From Algoriphagus yeomjeoni (lineage in GTDB: Bacteria > Bacteroidota > Bacteroidia > Cytophagales > Cyclobacteriaceae): DNA of 64,000 bases. The stretch covers positions 558,001 through 622,000 of the forward strand of contig NZ_QLLK01000001.1 of NCBI RefSeq assembly GCF_003259505.1, given 5' to 3'. The translations under genes and the position numbers were made by a program. Below the pieces are notes generated by a model. The model was not told where the DNA came from and made no database searches. It saw only the letters and a list, made by a program, of their open reading frames with translations. Shown here in pieces: positions 43,060 through 52,488 of this stretch (position 1 is the first letter of the stretch; the number at the start of each line of letters is the position of its first letter).

Positions 43060-45043
43060 AAACTATAAAACTTAAACTTGTTCCGACTCCCTTTTCACTG
43101 TTGATTTTCATACTTCCATTTAGAGAGGCAATGCGTTCTTTAAGGGTTTTTAGACCAAGGCTTTGAAAGTCATTTAGTTTCTCAGAAAAATCAAACCCTT
43201 TTCCGTTGTCTTCTATTTTCAACTCTACTCTATTTTCAACTTTATTAAATAAAACGCGCAATGCACTGGCTTGAGAGTGCTTCAGAACATTATTGATCGA
43301 TTCCTGCAAGATCCGATAGAGTTGAAGTTCCTCCTCTTTTTTCAGAACACCCTTTAGTTCCTCTATCTCAGAAGAAACGAAAATATCGGTTTCATTATCG
43401 ATCTGATCAAGTAAATGTTCAGCTGCTTTACTCAATCCAAGTTTTTCCAATTGCATAGGGTGCAGCGACCTTGCTATTGATCTTAACTCGCTGATCGCCG
43501 TATCAAGCAACTCACCTGTTGTATTGTCTTTGGATAGGGCAACTTTGTTTTTTATCAAAAGTAGGCTTTGACCTAAGCCATCGTGCAGATCCTTTGATAT
43601 ACGAACCCGTTCGGCTTCTTGATTCTTTAGTAGCTCCTGAGAAAATCTCGACTGCATTTCTTTCTTTTTCTTCTCGTGCTGCAAATTCTTCCAAAGAAAA
43701 ATGACTACTCCTGCTATAATCAGAAAAATGATAATGATACTAATCAGCCGTAGTCTTGCTTGGTTTTGCCGACTGATAGATTCTATTTCTTGCGTTTTCG
43801 TTAGAATTTCTTTTTCCTTTCTCTCCGTCTCATAAAGCGTTTGAAAATAGGAAAAAGTAGTGGCTTGATTGGAAGCGAAAATTGAGTCGGTGTAGTGCGT
43901 TAATTTTTGCCTGATTTCAAAGGCTTTTTCTGACTGTCCCAATTCATTGTAAGTATCACCCAAAAGCTTGTAAGCTTTGATCAGATGATCCATATTTTTT
44001 GATTGTCTGGCTGCATCTAAAGAGACATTGGCTAGCTGATTTGCGGTTAGATAATTGCCTTGAGAATATTCTAGCAGAGCTTTTGCGTTGAGGTAAACGG
44101 GGTTGGTAGTGACTATTTCAGGCACTTGAGGAACCATCTCTTGCGCTTGGGAAAAATATTCCTTTTGCTTTTCCAAATTTCCCTGTTCTCCATAGAAATT
44201 GCTGAGCGAAAGTTTGATCATACTTTCAGTGTAGAAATCCTGGGGATCAAAAGGGGTCAAAGAATCTGCCTTGAGGAGATAGGTTTCTTGATCTTTTAAT
44301 TTCCCTTGTTTTCCATAGTCTTCGGCTTGATTGTATAACTGGATCGCAACATTAAAAATACTTTCTTCTTCTTCGTACGTTGAGATCAAAGCAGTTCTGA
44401 TTTTTTCAGCCTCATTATAAATCGAAAATTTGCTAAACAGAATAGCCATTCCACCATTTACGTAGTTTACATATTCCTTATCTCCAAGCTTGGAATAGAT
44501 GTCTCTCGCCTGTTGATAATCTTGCATACTACCGAGTAGCTCCCCCTTGTAATCCCTCGCTTGTCCTCTGAAAAAATATGAATCTGCTATAAAAATGGAG
44601 TCTTCATCAGTAAATCTATCTATGGCATGTCCATATTCCATAATCGCAGAATCGAATTGCTCGTACCCAAAATATTCACCCGCTAATTTTAGGTGAAGGT
44701 TGCCTTTGTCACTGGATTTGCTCAGCTCCTCTTCATGAGAGATTGCATTTTTAAGAAGTTGCCTTCTTAGCTCGGGGTTTTGAATGGAGGGTGAGGGATG
44801 ATGCACCATCTTCAGCACATAATCTGCCATCAGATCATACTCACCTTGTTTTTCACTTTGAATGATTAGCTCCTTTAGATAGACTCCCGCAATAGAGTCA
44901 CTAGGTTCTGAATCTTCAAAAAGAGTGGCTAATTGTTGGAGATTATTTCTCTGGATTGTGTCTTGAGTAGCTTGGGCGATGGAGCGAATGCTACCAAGTG
45001 TACCTACTAGCATACAGCCCATTAAGAAAATCAATCTAATCAT
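43052..45043 (-). CDS. TPR histidine kinase, HisKA_3 family
   Basis: A 663-residue sensor kinase. A signal peptide (1-24) precedes a long periplasmic region of TPR-like helical repeats (about 60-420; AGEYFGYEQFDSAIMEYGHAID is typical). A TM helix lies at about 437-458, then a short coiled coil and the HisKA_3 domain with H487 (ISKDLHDGLGQS). The HATPase domain shows ESINNVLKHSQA and DNGKGFDF. This design, TPR outside and NarX-like kinase inside, is frequent in Bacteroidota; the signal is unknown. It pairs with the response regulator downstream. Confidence 0.93.
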   Translation of the reverse strand: MIRLIFLMGCMLVGTLGSIRSIAQATQDTIQRNNLQQLATLFEDSEPSDSIAGVYLKELIIQSEKQGEYDLMADYVLKMVHHPSPSIQNPELRRQLLKNAISHEEELSKSSDKGNLHLKLAGEYFGYEQFDSAIMEYGHAIDRFTDEDSIFIADSYFFRGQARDYKGELLGSMQDYQQARDIYSKLGDKEYVNYVNGGMAILFSKFSIYNEAEKIRTALISTYEEEESIFNVAIQLYNQAEDYGKQGKLKDQETYLLKADSLTPFDPQDFYTESMIKLSLSNFYGEQGNLEKQKEYFSQAQEMVPQVPEIVTTNPVYLNAKALLEYSQGNYLTANQLANVSLDAARQSKNMDHLIKAYKLLGDTYNELGQSEKAFEIRQKLTHYTDSIFASNQATTFSYFQTLYETERKEKEILTKTQEIESISRQNQARLRLISIIIIFLIIAGVVIFLWKNLQHEKKKKEMQSRFSQELLKNQEAERVRISKDLHDGLGQSLLLIKNKVALSKDNTTGELLDTAISELRSIARSLHPMQLEKLGLSKAAEHLLDQIDNETDIFVSSEIEELKGVLKKEEELQLYRILQESINNVLKHSQASALRVLFNKVENRVELKIEDNGKGFDFSEKLNDFQSLGLKTLKERIASLNGSMKINSEKGVGTSLSFIVYV

Positions 45044-45295
45044 TTTTAAAGATAGGAAAAGGAATTACTAGCAGCATATTTATAATAGGATAGAATCAGA
45101 TTTTTCCAAAATGAGCAAACATTAACAACCGTTTGAACTAAAAATTTTCATGCTATACTGACATTTTTCCATAGAACATGTTTTGACTTAAAAGTAAAAC
45201 CTTACTCCTACGCTAGGGTTAATGATAGTGTAGTAAGTTTTAAAAATCCAAGACAGTTTTCCCAAGGTTTCTTAATCTCTTTTCGATCTATTCTT

Positions 45296-47737
45296 ATGAA
45301 TAAATATTCCTCATTATCATTTCTTTTATTGTTCACGATTTTTTCTCTAGATGCGATTTCTCAAGAAATCCGTATCAAAGGAAAAGTAATGGATGGAAAA
45401 CGGGAAGCCGGCCTTGAGTTTGCAAATATTGCTTTGCTATCTCCCACAGACTCTGCTCTTGTCACGGGTGGGATGAGTGATTTGGACGGTAGTTTTGAGT
45501 TTTCTGCCTCCGCGGGTGATTACATCCTGAGAGTAGGATTCATTGGCTACTTAGAGTTCTATGAAAAAATCAACTTAGGCGAAAATAAGAATTCGGTCAA
45601 CTTAGGGACGATTACACTTGAGGAGGATGCCCAAAATCTCGATGAAGTAGTGGTAGAAGGCGTGACTTCTATGTTTGAATCTGATATAGATAAGCGAACC
45701 TATAATGTGGAAAACAGTATTGTAGCCGAAGGACAGACTGCCTCTCAATTGCTGAGTACACTTCCCTCGATCCAAGTAGATGACGAAGGCGGTATAACGA
45801 TGAGGGGAAGTGGGAATATTCTGATTTACATTAATGGTCGTCCGTCTAATCTTTCTGGAGACGATGCTGAGAGTATTTTGTCTCAATTTCCAGCAAATAG
45901 TATAAAATCGGTAGAATTGATCACAAATCCTTCTTCTCGATATGATGCTACTGGAGTCGGCGGAATTATTAATATCGTTTTGAAAAAGAATGAAAAGACA
46001 GGATTTAATGGTCAAGTAAATGCCTCTATTGGAACCCGGGAAAAATATCAAGCCGGTGTCAACCTGAATTATGGTACAGAAAAAGCGAATTTCTATGCTT
46101 CCTACAACTGGCAAGATCGACGTCAGATAGAAACAGGCGAAGGCTCCCGAACAAATTACCTAGAAGGCTTCTCTCCAAGTCTAGAGCAAGATCAAGATGG
46201 GTATGAGCTAGAAAAGACACATTTAATCCGTGCTGGAGTGGATTACAATATTTCTGATAGAGGCCTGCTAGGCGTTTATTTCCAAGGGAATTTCGATGAT
46301 GAAGTCGAGTTTTCAAATGTAACCCAACTCAATATTAGTCAGACTGGCTCAATAGATTCGAGTTTTGTTCGGGAAAATAACGAGTGGAGTTCTAGTGGAA
46401 ATTATGAAGGTGGGATCAATTATACTTTAAATTTTGATAGCCTGGGCCAAAAGCTCTTTACCTCGTTTTCTTACTCTTATGACAACCGCTCACAGACTGA
46501 TTATTCTAATCAAGAGTATTTCGATGCTGACGGCAATTCTGACCCAGTCAAAAGACTTATTCAGACCAACGATAGGCCTAGAACAAGTAATCTCTATGTA
46601 GCGCAGTTGGATTACGAAAAGCCTTTTCAAAATGGAGCTTCCATAGAAACCGGTCTAAAAGCGACACTGGGTAATTGGCAATGGAGCCAGGAATTTGCCC
46701 AAGGCGATCAGTTTACAGATTTTGAACCCGTTGTGGTGGATACCTTGTCTGATACCTTTGATTTTGACGAACATGTTTATGCCGGGTATTTCACCTACAG
46801 AAATACCAAGGGCAAATTTGGGTATCAGCTAGGTCTGAGAGGAGAATACACCGAGACTCAAGGCGAAACGGTCAGAAATAATGAAAGTATACCAAACAAC
46901 TATTTCAATGTGTTTCCGAGTGCATTTTTAAGCTACACAATAGCTCCTGAAAATGAACTGACCCTAAATTACACGCGCAGAATTTCCAGACCGAGTATTT
47001 GGGATTTGGCGCCTATTTATAGAGTACGAGATCAGTATAATTTTAGTATTGGCAATCCTTATTTGCAGCCAGAATTCACCGATAGCTATGAAGTAGGTTA
47101 TATGAAAGGTTGGGAAAGATATTTGCTTAACGCGACAGTATATCATCGATTTAGTACAGACGTGGAAACTAGAATTACGACACTGACCGATGATAATGTG
47201 GCGATACAAAGCCGTGAAAATGCAGATACAAGGTCTAGTACAGGTTTCGAATTGATCAATCAAATCCAAGTATCCAATAATCTAGACGCCACCTTGACAG
47301 GTAATTTGTTTTATTCTCGAATCAATGCGGAGAATATCGAGGAAAGTTTCAGCAATGAGAATTTCAGCTGGACTTTGAACCTGCTTGCTAACTGGTTGAT
47401 TCCAAATTGGTTTAACGTTCAGTTTCAAGGGAATTACCGAGGCCCGATTGTGCTACCTCAAGGTCAAATCGAACCTCAATACAGTCTGAATGTTGGTTTG
47501 AGAAAAGACATCTTTGATGGGAAAGCGACAATTTCTGCAAACGTGAGTGATATTTTCAACACTCGGAATTTCAGAATTACGACAAATAATCCTCGGTTTG
47601 ATGAGAAGCGTGTTTTCCAAAGAGAAACGCGGGTAGGAACTCTTGCATTCACTTATAGATTCGGAGGATTTAAGGAGAAGGCTGGAGAAAATGAAAGCCG
47701 AAGAGAGGGCGGGGATTTCGGAGGAGATGATTTTTAG
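45296..47737 (+). CDS. TonB-dependent receptor-like outer membrane protein
   Basis: An 813-residue outer membrane protein. A signal peptide (to about SQEI, 24) is followed by a carboxypeptidase-regulatory-like domain (about 25-105), a plug domain (about 125-235, SQLLSTLPSIQVDDEGGITMRGSGNILIYINGRPS) and a beta-barrel of the type annotated as outer membrane protein beta-barrel family. No SusD partner follows. Substrate is unknown; no iron or cobalamin clue is seen. It is divergent from the TPR kinase with about 250 bases between, an arrangement that suggests control by it. Confidence 0.9.
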   Translation: MNKYSSLSFLLLFTIFSLDAISQEIRIKGKVMDGKREAGLEFANIALLSPTDSALVTGGMSDLDGSFEFSASAGDYILRVGFIGYLEFYEKINLGENKNSVNLGTITLEEDAQNLDEVVVEGVTSMFESDIDKRTYNVENSIVAEGQTASQLLSTLPSIQVDDEGGITMRGSGNILIYINGRPSNLSGDDAESILSQFPANSIKSVELITNPSSRYDATGVGGIINIVLKKNEKTGFNGQVNASIGTREKYQAGVNLNYGTEKANFYASYNWQDRRQIETGEGSRTNYLEGFSPSLEQDQDGYELEKTHLIRAGVDYNISDRGLLGVYFQGNFDDEVEFSNVTQLNISQTGSIDSSFVRENNEWSSSGNYEGGINYTLNFDSLGQKLFTSFSYSYDNRSQTDYSNQEYFDADGNSDPVKRLIQTNDRPRTSNLYVAQLDYEKPFQNGASIETGLKATLGNWQWSQEFAQGDQFTDFEPVVVDTLSDTFDFDEHVYAGYFTYRNTKGKFGYQLGLRGEYTETQGETVRNNESIPNNYFNVFPSAFLSYTIAPENELTLNYTRRISRPSIWDLAPIYRVRDQYNFSIGNPYLQPEFTDSYEVGYMKGWERYLLNATVYHRFSTDVETRITTLTDDNVAIQSRENADTRSSTGFELINQIQVSNNLDATLTGNLFYSRINAENIEESFSNENFSWTLNLLANWLIPNWFNVQFQGNYRGPIVLPQGQIEPQYSLNVGLRKDIFDGKATISANVSDIFNTRNFRITTNNPRFDEKRVFQRETRVGTLAFTYRFGGFKEKAGENESRREGGDFGGDDF

Positions 47738-47765
47738 AAATTGGTTAGGATAGTTACTTTTATCC

Positions 47766-48485
47766 ATGAGCCTATTGACTGAGCAGATCAAAGCATCACT
47801 TGCCGACAAGTCTATTCCCGAAAAAGCAGCGTTTTTCCCACGGTTTTTCAAGGCAGGGCCGGGAGAATATGGAGAAGGGGATAAATTCCTTGGAGTGAAG
47901 GTTCCCGAACAACGCAAGATTGCAAAGTCGGTTTTCAAAGAAATCAGTTTGTCTGAAATTTCTGTCCTACTTCATGACGAATATCATGAGGTAAGGTTGA
48001 CTGCTGTATATATTTTGGTCTATTGGTATCAAAAGTTAAAAACCGCATCAGAGCAAAAGCAGCTAGTCGATTTTTATTTGTCCCATCTCAATTTTATCAA
48101 TAATTGGGATCTTGTAGATAGTTCATGTCATCATATATTGGGTCATTATTTTATAGATAAGGATAGGTCACTTTTTTATGAATTGGCGGAGAAAGACCAT
48201 CTCTGGAGTCAACGGGTTGCTATGATTTCTACTTATCACTGGATCAAAAGAGGTTTTTTTGAAGATGCGTTAGCATTAGCCGAAAAACTGCTTTTTCACG
48301 AGCATGATTTGATTCATAAAGCTGTGGGTTGGATGCTGAGAGAAATCGGAAACATGGATTTTGATGTTGAAATGGAGTTTTTAAGGACACATTACCAAAA
48401 AATGCCCAGAACAGCTTTGCGATATGCAATTGAAAAATTTGACCCCGAATTGAGAAAGCAAATTTTGAGTGGAGCGCTCGATTAG
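47766..48485 (+). CDS. DNA alkylation repair enzyme, AlkD-like
   Basis: A 239-residue HEAT-like helical repeat protein of the AlkC/AlkD DNA glycosylase superfamily, which removes alkylated bases. Family blocks: FLGVKVPEQRKIAKSVF, NNWDLVDSSCHHILG (W and D line the DNA-contact cleft in AlkD) and HKAVGWMLREIG. It starts 28 bases after the receptor gene and may share its transcript, though no functional link is apparent. Confidence 0.9.
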   Translation: MSLLTEQIKASLADKSIPEKAAFFPRFFKAGPGEYGEGDKFLGVKVPEQRKIAKSVFKEISLSEISVLLHDEYHEVRLTAVYILVYWYQKLKTASEQKQLVDFYLSHLNFINNWDLVDSSCHHILGHYFIDKDRSLFYELAEKDHLWSQRVAMISTYHWIKRGFFEDALALAEKLLFHEHDLIHKAVGWMLREIGNMDFDVEMEFLRTHYQKMPRTALRYAIEKFDPELRKQILSGALD

Positions 48486-48577
48486 GTCACTTTTGTAAAA
48501 CAAATCTATTCCAGCCAGAACCAATTTCCTTTCTTTGCACTTAGAAATACGAATCCTCATTTATAAGTAAATATTAC

Positions 48578-49180
48578 ATGCAAAAGCCCGATTTCAACAT
48601 CGAAGAAGTAAATAAAATTATCCGTGGACGTAGATCCATGTTTGTCGCACAGTTCAAAGAAAATGATCCCGTGGATGATGCGGTCATTGAAGAAATGCTA
48701 GAAAATGCACGTTGGGCACCAACTCATAAATTGACTCAGCCTTGGAGATTTATCGTTTACACTGGGGATGGATTGAAGAAATTTGCTGATTACCAGGCCG
48801 ATATGTATAAGATGCGTGCTGAGAAGAATGGTACTCCGTTTTTGGAGGCCACTTTTCAGAAGTTTAAGCAGCAGCCGTTAAAAGCGTCCCACGTTATCGC
48901 GATTCTTTTGAAGAGATCAGAAGGCATTCCTTTGATGGAAGAGATAGCTGCAGTCTCTATGGCTGTTCAGAATATGTACCTGACAGCGTCAGCGCATGGA
49001 TTGGCAGCTTATTGGGGAACTGGTGGGCCTACTTTCTGGCAAGAAGCCAGAGAAGACTTTGGCCTAGAAGGAGAAGATGCTTTGATGGGATTTTTCTATG
49101 TGGCAAAGCCAGCATCTGATACTTGGCCAGAAGGCAAAAGAGAGAGTATGGATGAAAAAGTGGCTTGGATCAGAGAATAG
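48578..49180 (+). CDS. Nitroreductase family protein
   Basis: A 200-residue FMN-dependent oxidoreductase of the nitroreductase superfamily. N-terminal RGRRSMFVAQF and LENARWAPTHKLTQPWRFIVYTGD form the flavin-binding part; AVSMAVQNMYLTASAHGLAAYWGTGGP is the second conserved block. Closest in layout to the YdjA-like short forms. Physiological substrate is unknown. It is convergent with the DinB gene across a strong shared terminator. Confidence 0.9.
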   Translation: MQKPDFNIEEVNKIIRGRRSMFVAQFKENDPVDDAVIEEMLENARWAPTHKLTQPWRFIVYTGDGLKKFADYQADMYKMRAEKNGTPFLEATFQKFKQQPLKASHVIAILLKRSEGIPLMEEIAAVSMAVQNMYLTASAHGLAAYWGTGGPTFWQEAREDFGLEGEDALMGFFYVAKPASDTWPEGKRESMDEKVAWIRE

Positions 49181-49193
49181 TGAATCCAGCAAT

Positions 49194-49229
49194 AAAAAAC
49201 GGCGATGAAATTATTCATCGCCGTTTTTT
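49194..49229. terminator. Bidirectional terminator
   Basis: Perfect 16-bp inverted repeat (AAAAAACGGCGATGAA and its complement) with an ATTA loop. A and T runs on both flanks let it serve the nitroreductase and DinB genes. Confidence 0.93.
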
Positions 49230-49246
49230 ATGCTTTATGGTGTTAA

Positions 49247-49777
49247 TTAGAAACCAACAAATGCTGGTGGTTCTGCTCCTTGTACTCTCAAATAAGCGAT
49301 AGCAGATCCTCTGTGGTGTGTGGAATGATCCATGAGTAAAGCCATTACTTGCCGTCTTGTCACAGTATTACCAAAAACATCCATTGATTCGGCAGCGTCT
49401 GCGTCAGATAATGCCTTCATTGTAGCAGTTCCGTAGTCATAGCATTTTGCTACGTAAGCAGCTAAATCTGCCTTCGATGCCGTAGCAAGATCGATAGTGA
49501 ACCCTGGATCACCGCCTTTCAAGAATCCCTGCGAGATACCTACGATAGCATTTCCAATGTGATGGATTTGCTCTTTGAAAGACATAGCTGCAGGATCAGT
49601 TTTGTAATCCATGCCAGAGTCAGGCATTTTGTTCAGCACATCAATCGTGAATTGCTTACTATTTTGCCATTTGCTCATAAACTCGTCCATTGTCGTTTGC
49701 GCTGTGGCTGCTGAGGCAACCATCATAAAAATGGCAAGTAACAAACTGCCAGAGAAGGTTTTTATTGATTTTTCCAT
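49247..49777 (-). CDS. Exported DinB-family protein
   Basis: A 176-residue four-helix DinB/YfiT-type protein with a cleavable signal (1-26, LLLAIFMMVASAATAQ). The candidate metal ligands are in QIHHIGN and MDHSTHHRG, the usual pattern of three histidines. Most DinB-fold proteins are cytosolic and act in thiol-dependent chemistry; here the signal peptide places it in the periplasm. It is monocistronic. Confidence 0.88.
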   Translation of the reverse strand: MEKSIKTFSGSLLLAIFMMVASAATAQTTMDEFMSKWQNSKQFTIDVLNKMPDSGMDYKTDPAAMSFKEQIHHIGNAIVGISQGFLKGGDPGFTIDLATASKADLAAYVAKCYDYGTATMKALSDADAAESMDVFGNTVTRRQVMALLMDHSTHHRGSAIAYLRVQGAEPPAFVGF

Positions 49778-49852
49778 TTGAATAGAGATTGGTTGTTTGG
49801 TTAAATTTCATTTATTCCCCAGCCAAATCAAACACTTTATCTAATTTTAAGC

Positions 49853-50428
49853 ATGAGGAAATATTTAAGTCTGGTTTTAATATTAGTAGGGGCAGTTGCT
49901 TGTGAACAAACTTACCTACCCAAACCACCCGGCTACAATCGTATTGACTTGCCTGACCATTCATTTGAAAGGCTCACTACTGGGTATCCATATCAAATTG
50001 ATTATTCCAGTTATTCGAAGGTGGAAGCTGATACATTCAATTTGGATGAGGAAGATTGGGTCAATTTGAATTATGAGGAATTTGGGGCAAAAGTACACCT
50101 GACTTATAAGCGAATTGATGGAGACCGGGTCAATTTTCGGCAGCTATCCAGTGATGCCTTTCGATTGACAGCTCAACATCAAGTGAAAGCTTATGGGATA
50201 GAAGAGGTTGTGCTCTTAACACCAGAAGGATACACCGGAGTGGTGGCTGAGCTTACGGGTGAAGTACCTACGCAATTTCAGTTTTTTGTGACTGATTCTA
50301 CTGATAATTTTTTGAGAGGAGCTCTGTATTTCAACACCGCCATGAAAAATGATTCCCTCGCCCCAGTAATTGAATTCATCAAGGAGGACATGGCCCACTT
50401 GATGAATTCAGTAAAATTTGTTGATTAA
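49853..50428 (+). CDS. gldD: Gliding motility lipoprotein GldD
   Basis: A 191-residue lipoprotein with lipobox VAC (C17) and the family opening TYLPKPPGYNRIDLP. GldD is one of the gliding and type IX secretion-associated proteins first described in Flavobacterium johnsoniae; its exact job is unclear. No other gld genes are in the window. Its stop overlaps the convergent symporter gene by four bases. Presence of GldD alone does not prove motility. Confidence 0.92.
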   Translation: MRKYLSLVLILVGAVACEQTYLPKPPGYNRIDLPDHSFERLTTGYPYQIDYSSYSKVEADTFNLDEEDWVNLNYEEFGAKVHLTYKRIDGDRVNFRQLSSDAFRLTAQHQVKAYGIEEVVLLTPEGYTGVVAELTGEVPTQFQFFVTDSTDNFLRGALYFNTAMKNDSLAPVIEFIKEDMAHLMNSVKFVD

Positions 50429-52200
50429 CTCAGTTTTTTCCAAGATCTGATGATGATGATTCCTCCTGTAATAGCGATGGCACCCGCGACAAACCCTCCG
50501 AGCAAATTGCCATAAATAAAGAATCCTGTGGAGAAAAGGGCTGAGTAAACCATCACCGAACCTATCATCATTAATCCGATTTCTTTAGGAAGTTGACCGA
50601 TGACTTGTTTTTCAGCTGGGTATCGATCTAAAACCTTTTTCCAACCAAAAGCAGCTGGAGTTACTTTTCTATAGAATGAAAGCAGTACCTCATCCTTCTC
50701 TGGGGCTGTAACGAACGTCACGATCAACCAACCAATCGTGGTAATACTAACACTATAAATCAGCTTCAGGTATGCTTGATTTTCTGGGATCATGATCCAG
50801 TTTACTTTAGGATTGATCACCTCAAAGAAAATTGCAACCACAAATGAAATGGCCATAGCTGATATTTCAGTGTATGCGTTGATTCTCCACCAGAACCATC
50901 TTAGAATAAAGATCAAGCCTGTTCCAGCTCCAATCTGTAATAGAATATTGAAGGCATCCAAGGCACTGGAAAGAGCAAGAGCTAAGATAGCGGACAGGAG
51001 CATCAGAACTACTGTAGATATTCTACCTACAGCTACCAATTCTTTGTCCGAAGCTTCTGGCTTCATGAACCTCAGGTAGAAATCATTGACGATGTAGGAA
51101 GATCCCCAGTTCAAATGAGTAGAAAGAGTAGACATCACCGCAGCAATCAGAGAGGCAAGTACAATACCGATCAAACCGGTAGGCAAGTAGGTAAGCATGG
51201 CAGAATAGGCCAAATCGTCTCCTAGTTTATCTGCTGGAATGTTTGGAAAAGCTGTCTGTAAATCCGAGATATTCGGGAATATAATCAAGGATGCAAGTGC
51301 GATCAAAATCCATGGCCAAGGACGCATGGCATAGTGAGCTATGTTAAAAAACAAAGTTGCACCGATGGCATTCTTTTCATCTTTTGCAGAAAGCATACGC
51401 TGAGCGATGTATCCTCCTCCTCCAGGCTCAGCACCGGGATACCATGTTGCCCACCACTGGATAGCGATTGGCATCAAGAAAAGTGGAATGTATGCATTCG
51501 GATTGGAGAAGTCTGGAAGGAAATCTAGCTTTCCAGCCACATTTTCATGTGTCAATAAGTTGTTTAAACTTCCAATTTCAGGAAGGTCAAGAATGAAATA
51601 TGCCGCTCCAAACGACCCGATCATGGCAATGAAGAACTGGAAAAAGTCAGTTAGCAGAACGCCTTTTAATCCTCCTAGCGAACTATAAACAACAGTGACG
51701 ATAGACGCAATCAATAAGGTTTGAACAGGGGTAAGCCCAAGCATTACGCCACCGATTTTGATTGCAGCAAGCGAGACCGTAGCCATGATGACCACATTAA
51801 AGAAAACTCCAAGGTAAATTGCACGGAATGCTCTTAAGAATGCCGCACCCTTGCCAGAATATCTCAATTCATAGAACTCCAAGTCAGTAGTTACTTCAGA
51901 ACGTCTCCAAAGTTTTGCATAGACAAATACTGTCAGCATACCTGTCAGCAAAAATGCCCACCAAGCCCAGTTACCTGCGACGCCGTTTTTTCTCACGATG
52001 TCTGTCACTAAGTTTGGGGTGTCGGCAGAGAAGGTTGTAGCGACCATAGAAACTCCCAATAACCACCACGGCATATTTCTACCAGATAGAAAAAATTCTT
52101 TGGCAGAGGAACCAGCCTGTTTCGATGTGTAAAGCCCTATAAGTAGAGAAATGACAAAGAAAGCAGCAATGATCGACCAGTCTATGGCGGTTACATTCAT
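50425..52200 (-). CDS. Sodium:solute symporter
   Basis: A 591-residue SSS-family permease with about 13-14 TM helices, including FFLSGRNMPWWLLGVSMVATTFSADTP (TM2 sodium-site region) and GAEPGGGGYIAQRMLSAKDEKNA, typical of sugar or organic anion symporters. Substrate cannot be read. It is divergent from a sugar kinase-like gene (52489), which would fit uptake and phosphorylation of one compound; that is inference. Confidence 0.9.
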   Translation of the reverse strand: MNVTAIDWSIIAAFFVISLLIGLYTSKQAGSSAKEFFLSGRNMPWWLLGVSMVATTFSADTPNLVTDIVRKNGVAGNWAWWAFLLTGMLTVFVYAKLWRRSEVTTDLEFYELRYSGKGAAFLRAFRAIYLGVFFNVVIMATVSLAAIKIGGVMLGLTPVQTLLIASIVTVVYSSLGGLKGVLLTDFFQFFIAMIGSFGAAYFILDLPEIGSLNNLLTHENVAGKLDFLPDFSNPNAYIPLFLMPIAIQWWATWYPGAEPGGGGYIAQRMLSAKDEKNAIGATLFFNIAHYAMRPWPWILIALASLIIFPNISDLQTAFPNIPADKLGDDLAYSAMLTYLPTGLIGIVLASLIAAVMSTLSTHLNWGSSYIVNDFYLRFMKPEASDKELVAVGRISTVVLMLLSAILALALSSALDAFNILLQIGAGTGLIFILRWFWWRINAYTEISAMAISFVVAIFFEVINPKVNWIMIPENQAYLKLIYSVSITTIGWLIVTFVTAPEKDEVLLSFYRKVTPAAFGWKKVLDRYPAEKQVIGQLPKEIGLMMIGSVMVYSALFSTGFFIYGNLLGGFVAGAIAITGGIIIIRSWKKLS

Positions 52201-52488
52201 GATATATGGGATTAGGGAGTTCTTTAAATTTTTTCGAAAATAACTTTCTACTTAAATGATAAATTTCACTAATGTATTTATTTTCTATCAAACAGGAAAA
52301 GACTTTGTCGAAGATTGCGCAGAATTTTGGCAAGTCAGCTTTTTTGCGAAATATAATCTGCTTTTTATTTTTAAAAATATAATTCCGCCTGAATTACATG
52401 AGATCGCATAGGGATTCAATTCATACTTTGGTTAGATTTTTCTTCTTGAGGTAATTCGGAATTGACCACGATCCTATAGCTTTGGGCC

